Source of the DNA: Comamonas thiooxydans | GTDB lineage: Bacteria > Pseudomonadota > Gammaproteobacteria > Burkholderiales > Burkholderiaceae_C | NCBI RefSeq assembly: GCF_000964545.1 | Contig: NZ_BBVD01000002.1 | Span: 1-64,000 of the forward strand | Reading direction: 5' to 3' | Length of the DNA stretch: 64,000 bases | Part shown: positions 25,298 through 33,910 of the stretch, one piece after another | Layout of the letters: each line of letters opens with the position of its first letter | Numbering within the stretch: position 1 is the first letter of the stretch | Notes under the pieces: generated by a model | What the model was told of the DNA's origin: nothing | The model's database searches: none | What the model saw: the letters and a program-made list of their open reading frames with translations, nothing else | Made by a program: the position numbers and the translations under genes

Positions 25298-27658
25298 TCA
25301 CTCGCTGCGGGCCGGAACTAGAACATCGCGCTGCCCACTGGATGTGAGCGAGCTGACCAGACCGGCCTTTTCCATTTGCTCGAGCAGATTGGCCGAGCGG
25401 TTGTAGCCGATACGCAGTTTGCGCTGAACGTAGGAAATGCTGGCCTTGCGGTCTTTCAGCACGATTTCTACCGCCTGATCGTAGAGCTCGTCCTTTTCGC
25501 CGCCGCCTTCGCCATCGTCATCACCACCCTCGCCATCGACAGAGCCGCCTTCCAGGATGCCTTCGATGTAGTCGGGCTCCCCCTGCTCCTTGAGATAGCT
25601 GACCACACGATGCACCTCGTCGTCGGAGACAAAAGCGCCATGCACACGGATCGGCAGGCCGGTACCGCTGGCCATGTACAGCATGTCGCCCATGCCCAGC
25701 AGGGTCTCGGCCCCCATCTGATCCAGCACGGTGCGGCTGTCGATCTTGCTGGAGACCTGAAAGGCAATACGCGTCGGAATATTGGCCTTGATCAGGCCGG
25801 TGATCACGTCCACGCTGGGGCGCTGGGTCGCGAGGATCAGATGAATGCCGGCCGCACGCGCCTTTTGCGCAAGGCGGGCGATGAGCTCTTCGATCTTCTT
25901 GCCCACCACCATCATCAGATCGGCCAGCTCGTCGATCACGATGACGACGTGCGGCAGGCGCTGCAGCGGCTCGGGCTCCTCGGGCGTCAGGCTGAAGGGG
26001 TTGGGAATCGACTCCTCGCGCGCCTTGGCCTCGTCGATCTTGCTGTTGTAGCCGGCCAGATTGCGCACACCGAGCTTGCTCATGAGCTTGTAGCGGCGCT
26101 CCATCTCGGCCACGCACCAGTTCAGACCGTTGGCCGCCTGCTTCATGTCGGTGACCACAGGGCACAGCAGATGGGGAATGCCTTCATAGACCGACATTTC
26201 CAGCATCTTGGGATCGATCATGAGCAGACGCACATCGCGCGCCTCTGCCTTGTAGAGCAGAGACAGAATCATGGCGTTGATACCCACGGACTTGCCCGAG
26301 CCGGTCGTGCCGGCCACCAGCACGTGGGGCATCTTGGCCAGATCGGCGACCACGGGGTTGCCCACGATGTCCTTGCCCAGCCCCATGGTCAGCAGGCTCT
26401 TGGCGTCGTGGTAGACCTGCGAGCCCAGCACTTCGGACAAACGGATCGACTGGCGCTTGGCATTGGGCAGCTCGAGCGCCATGAAGTTCTTGCCGGGAAT
26501 GGTCTCTATCACGCGAATCGAGACCAGGGACAGCGAACGCGCCAGGTCCTTGGCCAGATTGACGATCTGCGAGCCCTTGACGCCCGTGGCAGGTTCAATC
26601 TCGTAGCGAGTGATCACAGGACCGGGCATGGCCGCAACCACCCGCACTTCCACGCCAAAGTCCTTGAGGCGCTTTTCAATCAGCCGGCTGGTCATCTCCA
26701 ATGTCTCGGCAGACACCAGTTCCTGGCGCTGCTGGGCCTGGTCCAGCAGGTCCACCTGCGGCAGCTTGCTGTCCGGATGATCGGTGAACAGCGGCTTCTG
26801 GCGTTCCTTCACCACCCGGGCGCTGGGTTGGCTGGCCTCCTGCAGCACGGGCTCGATGATCTGCACAGGCTGATGCACCGGTGCAGCAATCGCACCTTCT
26901 GTGCGGTCAAACACCACTTCCTCGCGTTCTCGGGCTGCTCTCTTGCCGACAGAGACATCCTTGGCAATTTCACGACGCTCGCGGCCAAACTGCACCATGC
27001 CGTCCAGGCGCGCGCCCAGGCCTTCGGCCAGCTTGCCCCAGGAAAAGCCGAACACCATGGCTGCGCCCAGCACGAACAGGCAGATGCCGATCAGGCCCGA
27101 GCCGGCAAAGCCCAGCCATTTGAGGGCGTTAAAGCCCATCATGTAACCAAACACGCCGCCAGCGGGGCCCGGCAGCAGGTTCTCGAAACGGTACAGACGC
27201 GTCCATTCCAGCGCGCAGCTGGCAATCATCAGAATGGCCAGACCGCCCCAGAACAGAAAGCGGCGGCGCCACAGCGGCATCAGCGCCAGAGGGCTGCCGT
27301 CCTTGTTCACCCCGCCACGCATCCAGCGCACCAGCGATGTCACCCAGGTCTGCACGGCGGCCAGCACCAGCCACCAGATGGACATGCCGAAGCCGAAGTA
27401 GCAGGCATCGGCCAGCCAGGCACCCACACGGCCCATCCAGTTGTGCACAAACGGCTTTTGCCCGGCGCCCGAAGTGGACCAGGCTGCGTCTTGCGGCGAG
27501 TAGGTGAACATGGCCATGAGCCAGAACACCAGCGCCAGCAGGCCGATCAACAGCAAAACCTCCTGGCTGAAGCGAATCACTCCATAGCGCGGAGTCGCAG
27601 CGCGGGATTTTGATTTGCTGGAAGAAGACGCGTTCGAAGCGTTCAATGTGTATGTCAT
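25298..27658 (-). CDS. ftsK: DNA translocase FtsK
   Basis: FtsK couples cell division to chromosome segregation by pumping DNA at the septum and activating XerCD at dif. The 786 residues contain about four N-terminal membrane segments (residues about 30-190), a relatively short linker, the alpha/beta motor with Walker A GTTGSGKSVG (near 450) and LLMIDPKMLEMSVYEGIPHL, then the winged-helix gamma domain at the end (KASISYVQRKLRIGYNRSANLLEQME). ATG 27658 was preferred to an in-frame TTG 12 bases upstream. An acidic Gly/Asp/Glu stretch separates motor and gamma domain. Confidence 0.97.
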   Translation of the reverse strand: MTYTLNASNASSSSKSKSRAATPRYGVIRFSQEVLLLIGLLALVFWLMAMFTYSPQDAAWSTSGAGQKPFVHNWMGRVGAWLADACYFGFGMSIWWLVLAAVQTWVTSLVRWMRGGVNKDGSPLALMPLWRRRFLFWGGLAILMIASCALEWTRLYRFENLLPGPAGGVFGYMMGFNALKWLGFAGSGLIGICLFVLGAAMVFGFSWGKLAEGLGARLDGMVQFGRERREIAKDVSVGKRAAREREEVVFDRTEGAIAAPVHQPVQIIEPVLQEASQPSARVVKERQKPLFTDHPDSKLPQVDLLDQAQQRQELVSAETLEMTSRLIEKRLKDFGVEVRVVAAMPGPVITRYEIEPATGVKGSQIVNLAKDLARSLSLVSIRVIETIPGKNFMALELPNAKRQSIRLSEVLGSQVYHDAKSLLTMGLGKDIVGNPVVADLAKMPHVLVAGTTGSGKSVGINAMILSLLYKAEARDVRLLMIDPKMLEMSVYEGIPHLLCPVVTDMKQAANGLNWCVAEMERRYKLMSKLGVRNLAGYNSKIDEAKAREESIPNPFSLTPEEPEPLQRLPHVVIVIDELADLMMVVGKKIEELIARLAQKARAAGIHLILATQRPSVDVITGLIKANIPTRIAFQVSSKIDSRTVLDQMGAETLLGMGDMLYMASGTGLPIRVHGAFVSDDEVHRVVSYLKEQGEPDYIEGILEGGSVDGEGGDDDGEGGGEKDELYDQAVEIVLKDRKASISYVQRKLRIGYNRSANLLEQMEKAGLVSSLTSSGQRDVLVPARSE

Positions 27659-27916
27659 ACGCAGGCGCAAGCTTACCTTAGGCCCTTATCCAAGCGGTGC
27701 ATTCGGCCAAGACGATCGCTCAGCGTAATGCAAGCACATGCAACAAAACTGCCATACGGCAGCCGGATTCGCTTCATCACTATCATTTTTAACAATTCCG
27801 GTGATTAAAAACAGCTGCACGCGCAGACCTTGATCCGGAGCGATACTCCCACATCTTCCCAATGTTTTCATGACCGCGCGCCGGCTGTCGGCCTGCTTTT
27901 TTCAGAGTTCCGCTCC

Positions 27917-28870
27917 ATGTCCTCTACCAAACACGCACAAGTTCTCATCCTCGGCTCCGGCCCTGCCGGCTATACCGCAGCCGTATACGCGGCCCGTGCC
28001 AACCTCAAGCCCCTGCTGATTACCGGCATGGCCCAGGGCGGCCAGTTGATGACCACCACCGAAGTGGACAACTGGCCTGCCGACGTCATGGGCGTGCAGG
28101 GCCCCGAGTTGATGCAGCGTTTTCAGGAACATGCCGAGCGCTTCAAGACCGAAATCGTTTTCGACCACATCAACCAGGTTGACCTCTCCAAGCGCCCCTT
28201 CACCCTGACCGGCGACAGCGGCGTCTATACCTGCGACTCGCTGATCATCGCCACCGGCGCATCGGCCAAGTACCTGGGCCTGCCCTCCGAAGAAGCCTTC
28301 ATGGGTCGCGGCGTGTCCGCTTGCGCCACCTGCGACGGTTTTTTCTATCGCGAGCAGCCCGTCTGCGTGATCGGCGGCGGCAACACGGCCGTAGAAGAAG
28401 CCCTCTACCTGTCCAACATTGCCAGCAAGGTCACCCTCGTGCACCGCCGCGACAAGTTCAAGGCCGAGCCCATCCTCGTGGACAAGCTGATGGAAAAGGT
28501 CGAGGAAGGCAAGATCGAGCTCAAGACCCATTTCACACTGGATGAAGTGCTGGGTGACCAGAGTGGCGTGACCGGCATCCGCATCAAGAGCACGCAGGAC
28601 GGCCACACCGAAGAGGTCAAGCTGCAAGGCGCTTTCATCGCCATCGGCCACCACCCCAACACCGACATCTTCCAGGGTCAGCTGGAGCTGGAAAACGGCT
28701 ACATCATCACCCAGGGCGGTCTCAAGGGCTTTGCAACCCAGACCAGCGTGCCCGGCGTATTCGCCGCTGGCGACTGCCAGGATCATGTCTACCGCCAGGC
28801 CATCACCAGTGCCGGCACCGGCTGCATGGCGGCCCTGGACGCCCAGCGCTTCCTGGAACAGGAATCCTGA
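27917..28870 (+). CDS. trxB: Thioredoxin-disulfide reductase
   Basis: TrxB reduces thioredoxin with NADPH. The 317 residues show the FAD motif GSGPAGYTAAVYAAR near the N-terminus, the redox-active ACATCDGFFY (CxxC), the NADPH motif GGGNTAVEEALYL and the C-terminal FAD motif GVFAAGDCQDHVYRQAITSAG. The frame is open to 27830, but ATG 27917 gives the usual start a few residues before the FAD loop. It is divergent from ftsK and ends in a terminator in front of rpmB. Confidence 0.97.
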   Translation: MSSTKHAQVLILGSGPAGYTAAVYAARANLKPLLITGMAQGGQLMTTTEVDNWPADVMGVQGPELMQRFQEHAERFKTEIVFDHINQVDLSKRPFTLTGDSGVYTCDSLIIATGASAKYLGLPSEEAFMGRGVSACATCDGFFYREQPVCVIGGGNTAVEEALYLSNIASKVTLVHRRDKFKAEPILVDKLMEKVEEGKIELKTHFTLDEVLGDQSGVTGIRIKSTQDGHTEEVKLQGAFIAIGHHPNTDIFQGQLELENGYIITQGGLKGFATQTSVPGVFAAGDCQDHVYRQAITSAGTGCMAALDAQRFLEQES

Positions 28871-28921
28871 TGACGCCAAGACGCTTCGGCGTTTGAGCGG
28901 TTGTTAGCGCATGTTCGGCGC

Positions 28922-28969
28922 AAAAGCCCTTGGGTTTGGCCAGTTTTGGCCGGCACCAGGGGCTTTTTT
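28922..28969 (+). terminator. Intrinsic terminator of trxB
   Basis: AGCCCTTGG (28925-28933) pairs with CCAGGGGCT (28956-28964) with one wobble position, an inner GGCC-type hairpin is possible, and six T follow. Confidence 0.8.
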
Positions 28970-28979
28970 GCGAAAACGC

Positions 28980-28985
28980 TATAAT
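28980..28985 (+). promoter_or_regulatory. rpmB: Perfect -10 element of the rpmB-rpmG promoter
   Basis: TATAAT lies directly behind the trxB terminator, but no good -35 is found at 16-18 bp because that space is occupied by the terminator hairpin. The start would be near 28992. Confidence 0.5.
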
Positions 28986-28991
28986 CGCAGA

Positions 28992-29147
28992 CTTTGCTGA
29001 ATTCCAGGTTCGCGCTTTACCGTGCTTCGGGACTTCCGCAATCGGGCTACCGCCACCCATTACAAACTGGCGAGGTGAGGTTGTCGGCACCTCCTGCTCC
29101 TGCAGGATTCCAGAGCCGGCGGCCGATTCAACTATCGGAGTGTCCCA
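28992..29147 (+). other. Long rpmB leader region
   Basis: About 155 untranslated bases separate the proposed start from rpmB. A 6-bp hairpin (GAGGTG with CACCTC around 29073-29094) and a CCTGCAGG palindrome lie in it, and a GGAG stands 7 bases before the ATG. The length and structure would allow translational autoregulation, but no known motif was recognised. Confidence 0.35.
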
Positions 29148-29381
29148 ATGGCACGCGTATGTGAAGTTACGGGCAAGAAGCCCATGGTGGGCAACAATGT
29201 TTCCCACGCCAACAACAAGACCAAGCGTCGTTTCCTCCCCAACCTGCAATACCGCCGCTTCTGGGTGGAGAGCGAAAACCGTTGGGTGCGCCTGCGCGTT
29301 TCCAGCGCTGCTCTGCGCCTGATCGACAAGAACGGTATCGACTCCGTGCTCGCAGACATGCGCGCTCGTGGCCAAGCTTAA
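29148..29381 (+). CDS. rpmB: 50S ribosomal protein L28
   Basis: The 77 residues begin MARVCEVTGKKPMVGNNVSH and contain NNKTKRRFLPNLQYRRFW, both diagnostic of L28. It is followed after 20 bases by rpmG, the usual pair. It is the Cys-poor form without the full zinc ribbon. Confidence 0.98.
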   Translation: MARVCEVTGKKPMVGNNVSHANNKTKRRFLPNLQYRRFWVESENRWVRLRVSSAALRLIDKNGIDSVLADMRARGQA

Positions 29382-29401
29382 TTTCCTGAAGGAGAAACAC
29401 C

Positions 29402-29572
29402 ATGGCTGCTAAAGGCGGACGCGAAAAGATCAAGCTGGCTTCCACTGCTGGTACCGGTCACTTCTACACAACGACCAAGAACAAGAAGACGATGCCTGAA
29501 AAGATGTCGATCATCAAGTTCGACCCCAAGGCTCGCAAGCACGTCGAGTACAAGGAAACCAAGCTGAAGTAA
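29402..29572 (+). CDS. rpmG: 50S ribosomal protein L33
   Basis: This 56-codon gene encodes L33: it begins MAAKGGREKIKLASTAGTGH, continues FYTTTKNKK and ends in KHVEYKETKLK. It has no cysteines, so it is the zinc-independent form. AAGGAGA stands just before ATG 29402. It closes the rpmB-rpmG unit, and a terminator follows 17 bases later. Confidence 0.98.
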   Translation: MAAKGGREKIKLASTAGTGHFYTTTKNKKTMPEKMSIIKFDPKARKHVEYKETKLK

Positions 29573-29588
29573 TTCGGCCTGTTTCTTG

Positions 29589-29622
29589 AAAAACCGCCTC
29601 ACGCAAGTGCAGGCGGTTTTTT
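29589..29622 (+). terminator. Intrinsic terminator of rpmB-rpmG
   Basis: AAAAACCGCCT (29589-29599) pairs with AGGCGGTTTTT (29611-29621) around an 11-base loop and the T run continues to 29622. Confidence 0.93.
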
Positions 29623-29711
29623 CATGCCTTTGCGACTCCTGTCGCGGCGCGAGAGCTGACGCAGTGACCCTCCCTATACTTGGCAGTTTGCAACGAACAG
29701 GGATGGATCAC

Positions 29712-30470
29712 ATGAATCACAGGACGCTGAGCACATTGCTTTTTTCGCTTGCCGTGTCGCCAGCCGTCTTCGGCCAGACCTTCATCTGCCCCACGGGTCC
29801 CGGCCCCGGCCAGCGCCAGGTCGGCATGACAGGCGGCTCACCGGGTCTGGCCTCGGTGCCCGTCTGCGAGCAGTTCAGCTCGGCGCCCGCCGCCACCCAA
29901 CGCGCCGAACCGTCGCCCGCCGATGCCCTGGGCGGTCTGGCGCGCAGCCAGCTGGAGCTGCTGCGCGAGGGGCAGGAGCTGATCAAGGAAGGACAGAGAA
30001 TTGCACAAGACCCGCAGTATCAGAAACTGCGCAAGGGCTACTGGATGTTCTCGCATGACGAGAAAAACCCGCGCTCCGGTCTTGAATGTGCGGCGATCTT
30101 TGGCAGCATGTCCGGTGCCGTTCAGCTTTCCGGCCCCACGGCCAAGCACAACGGTGCCCTGCTGACCTTTCTGGGCATGGACATTCCCCAGCCCGCCAGC
30201 CCGCGCAAGATCAGAACCACGCTGACCCAGAACCAGGACCGGCCCCAGGAGGTCGGCGCCATCAACTACACCATGTCCAATGGCAAATGGGGAGCCATCG
30301 TCTATGCGCTGGGCGGCCCCGAAGCACTGGTCAAGGAGCTTGGGGAAGAGGAAGAAGCCCGCTTCAAGGTCTCTGTGGAAGGCAAGGAGGTCATCAGCAC
30401 CTTCTACAAGGAAGGCGGCAAGGCCCGTGAATTCCTGAGCAAGTGCATGGCCGGTCAGCCGACGAAGTAA
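29712..30470 (+). CDS. Secreted protein of unknown function
   Basis: I do not recognise the family. The 252 residues begin with a signal peptide (about 1-22, ending AVFGQ), then a Pro/Gly-rich stretch with the two Cys in FICPTG and VPVCEQF. A predicted helix follows (LARSQLELLREGQELIKEGQ), then a globular C-terminal half with GYWMFSHDEKNPRSGLECAA and GKWGAIVYALGGPEAL. ATG 29712 was chosen because it starts the signal peptide; ATG 29703 is also possible. It is a single gene between the rpmG terminator and a convergent MocR-type regulator. Confidence 0.7.
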   Translation: MNHRTLSTLLFSLAVSPAVFGQTFICPTGPGPGQRQVGMTGGSPGLASVPVCEQFSSAPAATQRAEPSPADALGGLARSQLELLREGQELIKEGQRIAQDPQYQKLRKGYWMFSHDEKNPRSGLECAAIFGSMSGAVQLSGPTAKHNGALLTFLGMDIPQPASPRKIRTTLTQNQDRPQEVGAINYTMSNGKWGAIVYALGGPEALVKELGEEEEARFKVSVEGKEVISTFYKEGGKAREFLSKCMAGQPTK

Positions 30471-30486
30471 AGAACCCCGGCCAGAG

Positions 30487-32013
30487 CTAGCTGCGCGGAC
30501 TCTGCCCCAGTTGCCGGCAGGCCATCGCGCCCAGATCCTGCATCGCCCTCTCCATGAGTTCGTCGACCGGATGGGTGCAGGCTAGGCGCATGCAGTGCTC
30601 ATACCTGCCGGAGTTGGAAAACATGCTGCCCGGCGCAATACGTATGCCGCGCGCCAGGGCTGCCGTGAACAGGTCCGAGGTTGACATCTGCGCGGGGAAC
30701 TCCAGCCACAGGCACAGGCCGCCGCCTGGCAGGCTCATGCGCGTGCCCAGCGGGAAATGACGTGCAACCAGTCTGGCCATGGCCTCGCGCTGTCGCTTGA
30801 GCTGCTGCCTGAGCTTTTCCAGGCTGCGCTGATGGGTGGGTGACCCCAGCACCTCGGACACGACCAGCTGCCCCAGCGTCTGGGTATTGCGGCTTTGTGC
30901 AAATTTCAGCATCTGGATGCGGCCATGCCATTGGCCGCCATTCATCCAGCCCTGGCGCAGGCCCGGCGCCAGACTTTTGTTGAAGGCCTGGCAATAGATC
31001 ACATGCCCGAAGACACTGTCCCAGGCCTTGAGCGGCTTCACCGGCAGCCCTTCGACAAACAGACCATAGGAGTCGTCCTCGATCAGCGCCGCCCCATGGG
31101 CCGCACACAGGGCCACGAGTCTGGCCTTTTTCTCGTCCGGCATGCGCGCGCCCAGCGGCATCTGCAGATCCGGCACCACCACCACGGCCTTCAGGCGCGG
31201 CTGGGTCTGAAAAGCCAGCTCCAGCGCCTCGATGGACATGCCGGTGCGCGGGCTGCAGGGAATTTCCAGCGTTTTCAGCTGCAAGGACTCCACCACTTGC
31301 AGCAGGCCGTAATAGGTTGGCGATTCGACGGCCACCATATCCCCGGGTGATGCCACGGCAGCCAGCGCCAGACTCACCGCTTCGGAATTGCCGGTGGTTG
31401 CCAGCACATCGACAGGCGCAACACGGATACCGGAGGCCAGCGCCCGTCTGGCCATGGCCTGCTGAAACAGCGGATGATTGCCCTGATTGGCCAGCAGAGA
31501 GCGCCCCTGCGAGAGCAGCGTCGGATGCTCGCGCAGCAGCCTGGTGACGGTCTTGTTCAGATAGTGATGATCGAACAAGGAGGCAGGCGGCGTGCAGCCA
31601 CCGATGTCCATATAGACCTCGGCCTGACGGCCGCGCTCGAGCAGCAGAGAAATATGCTCGTTGATGCCCACGAAATGCGCATGCGCGCCGGGAGACAGCG
31701 GCTGGCTCAGGTCCGGTTCGCTGGTCAGAGGAATATCGCCCGTCATCGTCGCGCACACAAAGTAGCCCACGCGGGGCCTGGCCTCCAGACAACCCTGCGC
31801 TTCCAGAAAACGCAGCACCTGCAAGGCCGTCGAGAGACTGATGTCATGCCGCGCCATCAGCTCGCGCACCGACGGCATGCGCTCCCCGGGCTTCAGGCTC
31901 CCCAGCTCCATGGCCTTGCTGTAGTGCGCGGCCAGCCGTTGATACAGCGGCAGCAGCACATCGCCTGTCGCATGATCGGCAGGCTGTGATTCGGAGGTGG
32001 TGGAAGTCAGCAT
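30487..32013 (-). CDS. MocR/GntR-type transcriptional regulator with aminotransferase domain
   Basis: The 508 residues combine an N-terminal GntR winged helix (about 20-90, GERMPSVRELMARHDISLST) with a fold-type I aminotransferase-like domain. The PLP-lysine region is visible as YCQAFNKSLAPGLRQGW. Proteins of this build bind PLP or an amino compound and control a neighbouring gene; PdxR and GabR are the known examples. The frame extends to 32196, but ATG 32013 starts the regulator proper. The divergent neighbour at 32212 is the natural candidate target, with about 200 bp between the starts. Confidence 0.88.
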   Translation of the reverse strand: MLTSTTSESQPADHATGDVLLPLYQRLAAHYSKAMELGSLKPGERMPSVRELMARHDISLSTALQVLRFLEAQGCLEARPRVGYFVCATMTGDIPLTSEPDLSQPLSPGAHAHFVGINEHISLLLERGRQAEVYMDIGGCTPPASLFDHHYLNKTVTRLLREHPTLLSQGRSLLANQGNHPLFQQAMARRALASGIRVAPVDVLATTGNSEAVSLALAAVASPGDMVAVESPTYYGLLQVVESLQLKTLEIPCSPRTGMSIEALELAFQTQPRLKAVVVVPDLQMPLGARMPDEKKARLVALCAAHGAALIEDDSYGLFVEGLPVKPLKAWDSVFGHVIYCQAFNKSLAPGLRQGWMNGGQWHGRIQMLKFAQSRNTQTLGQLVVSEVLGSPTHQRSLEKLRQQLKRQREAMARLVARHFPLGTRMSLPGGGLCLWLEFPAQMSTSDLFTAALARGIRIAPGSMFSNSGRYEHCMRLACTHPVDELMERAMQDLGAMACRQLGQSPRS

Positions 32014-32211
32014 GATGACAAAAACGCAGGACCGGGCAGGCATCATGCCAGCAAGCCCTGTTCTGCAACAGATACAGATTGTCAGCAAACATACCGGAAC
32101 AGATGCACCGAAATCCACGCTGCTACGCCTGCACGGAACGCTTGCTGTGCCTGTTCTGCCAAGCCGTGCTTCCCTACGCTTGAGGGTCTGAATCACAGAC
32201 CTCCAGCCACC

Positions 32212-32592
32212 ATGTCACAGCCGAACTTCCCCTCGAAAATACATAGCCTCAACAGCGGCCAAGCTGCATCGCTGCTGTTTGAACCAGGCAGCGAACTGTT
32301 CTGCCAGCAAGGGCCGCTGCGTCTGGCCATCGGGCCGCTGAGCTTTACCGACAATCACTTCGGTCAGGTCATGGTGCTGCAAACCGGGCAAAGCTGGCGT
32401 TGCCCCAGTCGCACCTGGGTGCAGCTGAGCACGCCGGCAGGTGCGGCCTGGATTCAATATCCGGTGGCACGGATACAGCAAAGCCGGACAGCGAAGCGGC
32501 TTGAAGAGGGAAAAGGCCTGAGCTTCGCGCTTGCCAGAATCTGGCAGCAGCTTGGCAAGCTCGGCCTCAGACGTGGGCAGCGCGCAGCTTGA
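32212..32592 (+). CDS. Small protein, DUF2917-like
   Basis: The 126-residue protein has a beta-rich middle (LFCQQGPLRLAIGP and QTGQSWRCPSRTWVQLSTPAG) resembling DUF2917 cupin-like proteins, though I cannot confirm this by search. No signal peptide or membrane segment is present. It is divergent from the MocR-type regulator, which suggests it is controlled by it. Its 3-prime end overlaps the end of the convergent desaturase gene by 26 bases. Confidence 0.55.
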   Translation: MSQPNFPSKIHSLNSGQAASLLFEPGSELFCQQGPLRLAIGPLSFTDNHFGQVMVLQTGQSWRCPSRTWVQLSTPAGAAWIQYPVARIQQSRTAKRLEEGKGLSFALARIWQQLGKLGLRRGQRAA

Positions 32593-33787
32593 CGGAGAAA
32601 TCCTTGAGTGCCGCAATGCCGCTGGCCTCGGCGCGCTGACACCAGGCCTGCAGCTGACCGGTCAGTTGCTCGCGACTCAGGCTGGTGTTGAGCCACAGCT
32701 GACGCAGCTCTTCGCGCATGACCAGCATCTGGTCAATCACCGGGTGCGCAGCGCGCGCCTGCGCCAGTTGGCTCTGGGCACGCTCGGGCACCTTGTCGGC
32801 ATCGCGGTGCAGCCAGCGTTGCACGCCCTTGAGCAGGGAAACATCCGACTTCTGTGCCTGCTTCTGCTTGAGCAGGTCCAGCTCGTGCTGAACCGCCGTG
32901 CGCACGCCGCGCGCATAACGGGCCATGACCTCGTAGCGATTGGCAATGATGGCTTCCAGCGTCAGCTCGTCGGCCACGGGCTTGACGACGCCCATGCGCA
33001 GGCGCGGCGGGGTTTTCTTGACTTTGGCCCAGCCCAGCTTCTGCATGAGGCTGATATAGACCCAGCCGATATCGAACTCGTAGGGCTTGACGGAGAACTT
33101 GGCCGAAGTGGGAAAGGTATGGTGGTTGTTGTGCAGCTCTTCGCCGCCGATGATGAGGCCCCAGGGCACCAGATTGGTGGAGGCATCCGTCGCCTCGTAG
33201 TTGCGATAGCCCCAAAAATGCCCCACGCCGTTGACCACGCCCGCAGCCCAGAATGGAATCCAGACCATCTGCACGGCCCAGATCGACAGGCCGATCACGC
33301 CGAACAGCGCCACATTGAGGATGAGCATCAGCGAGGGGCCCATCACCGAATGGCGGTAGATATTGCGCTCCATCCAGTCATCGGGCGTGCCGTGACCGTA
33401 TTTCCTGAGCGTTTCCTCGTTCCTGGCCTCGGCACGGTACAGCTCGGCACCTTCACGCATCACCTTGCCCAGGCCGCGCGTCTGCGGGCTGTGCGGGTCA
33501 TCTGCGGTCTCGCACTTGGCGTGGTGCTTGCGGTGGATGGCTACCCATTCCTTGGTCACCATGCCCGTGCCCAGCCAGAGCCAGAAGCGGAAGAAATGCG
33601 AGGGAACAGGCCCCAGATCCAGTGCCCGATGCGCCTGGCTGCGGTGCAGATAGATGGTGACACCCGCAATCGTGAAGTGGGTGGTGATCAGGGTGTAGAG
33701 CAGCAATTGCCACCACGTCAGATCCCACAGGCCATTGGCCATCCAATCCACGACGGCATTCCAGATCGAGGCTATATCCAGCGACAT
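32567..33787 (-). CDS. Membrane acyl-CoA or acyl-lipid delta-9-type fatty acid desaturase
   Basis: This 406-residue di-iron desaturase introduces a double bond into membrane fatty acids. All three His boxes are seen: HRSQAHR, HRKHHAKCE and HNNHHTFP. Two pairs of membrane segments flank them. The C-terminal about 120 residues after the last box are helical, with an unknown role. ATG 33787 (MSLDIASIWNAVVDW) is preferred to an upstream Met at 33844, which lacks family similarity. It is transcribed alone. Confidence 0.92.
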   Translation of the reverse strand: MSLDIASIWNAVVDWMANGLWDLTWWQLLLYTLITTHFTIAGVTIYLHRSQAHRALDLGPVPSHFFRFWLWLGTGMVTKEWVAIHRKHHAKCETADDPHSPQTRGLGKVMREGAELYRAEARNEETLRKYGHGTPDDWMERNIYRHSVMGPSLMLILNVALFGVIGLSIWAVQMVWIPFWAAGVVNGVGHFWGYRNYEATDASTNLVPWGLIIGGEELHNNHHTFPTSAKFSVKPYEFDIGWVYISLMQKLGWAKVKKTPPRLRMGVVKPVADELTLEAIIANRYEVMARYARGVRTAVQHELDLLKQKQAQKSDVSLLKGVQRWLHRDADKVPERAQSQLAQARAAHPVIDQMLVMREELRQLWLNTSLSREQLTGQLQAWCQRAEASGIAALKDFSVKLRAAHV

Positions 33788-33910
33788 AAATAACAAAGCC
33801 TTTGGCAAAAAACCGCGCCCACTCGATAAGCACGGTCGTGCCATTTTAGGTGAGCCGCCGACCGGTCTGTTGTCGATTCCCCGACAGCAGATACCGGATT
33901 TGCACCGAAG

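Noticed and set aside
25376..27613. A 745-codon open frame antisense to ftsK
   Set aside because: High-GC codon bias opens the opposite strand. The translation is rich in His, Gln, Ala and Gly without a family pattern, while the minus-strand frame is clearly FtsK.
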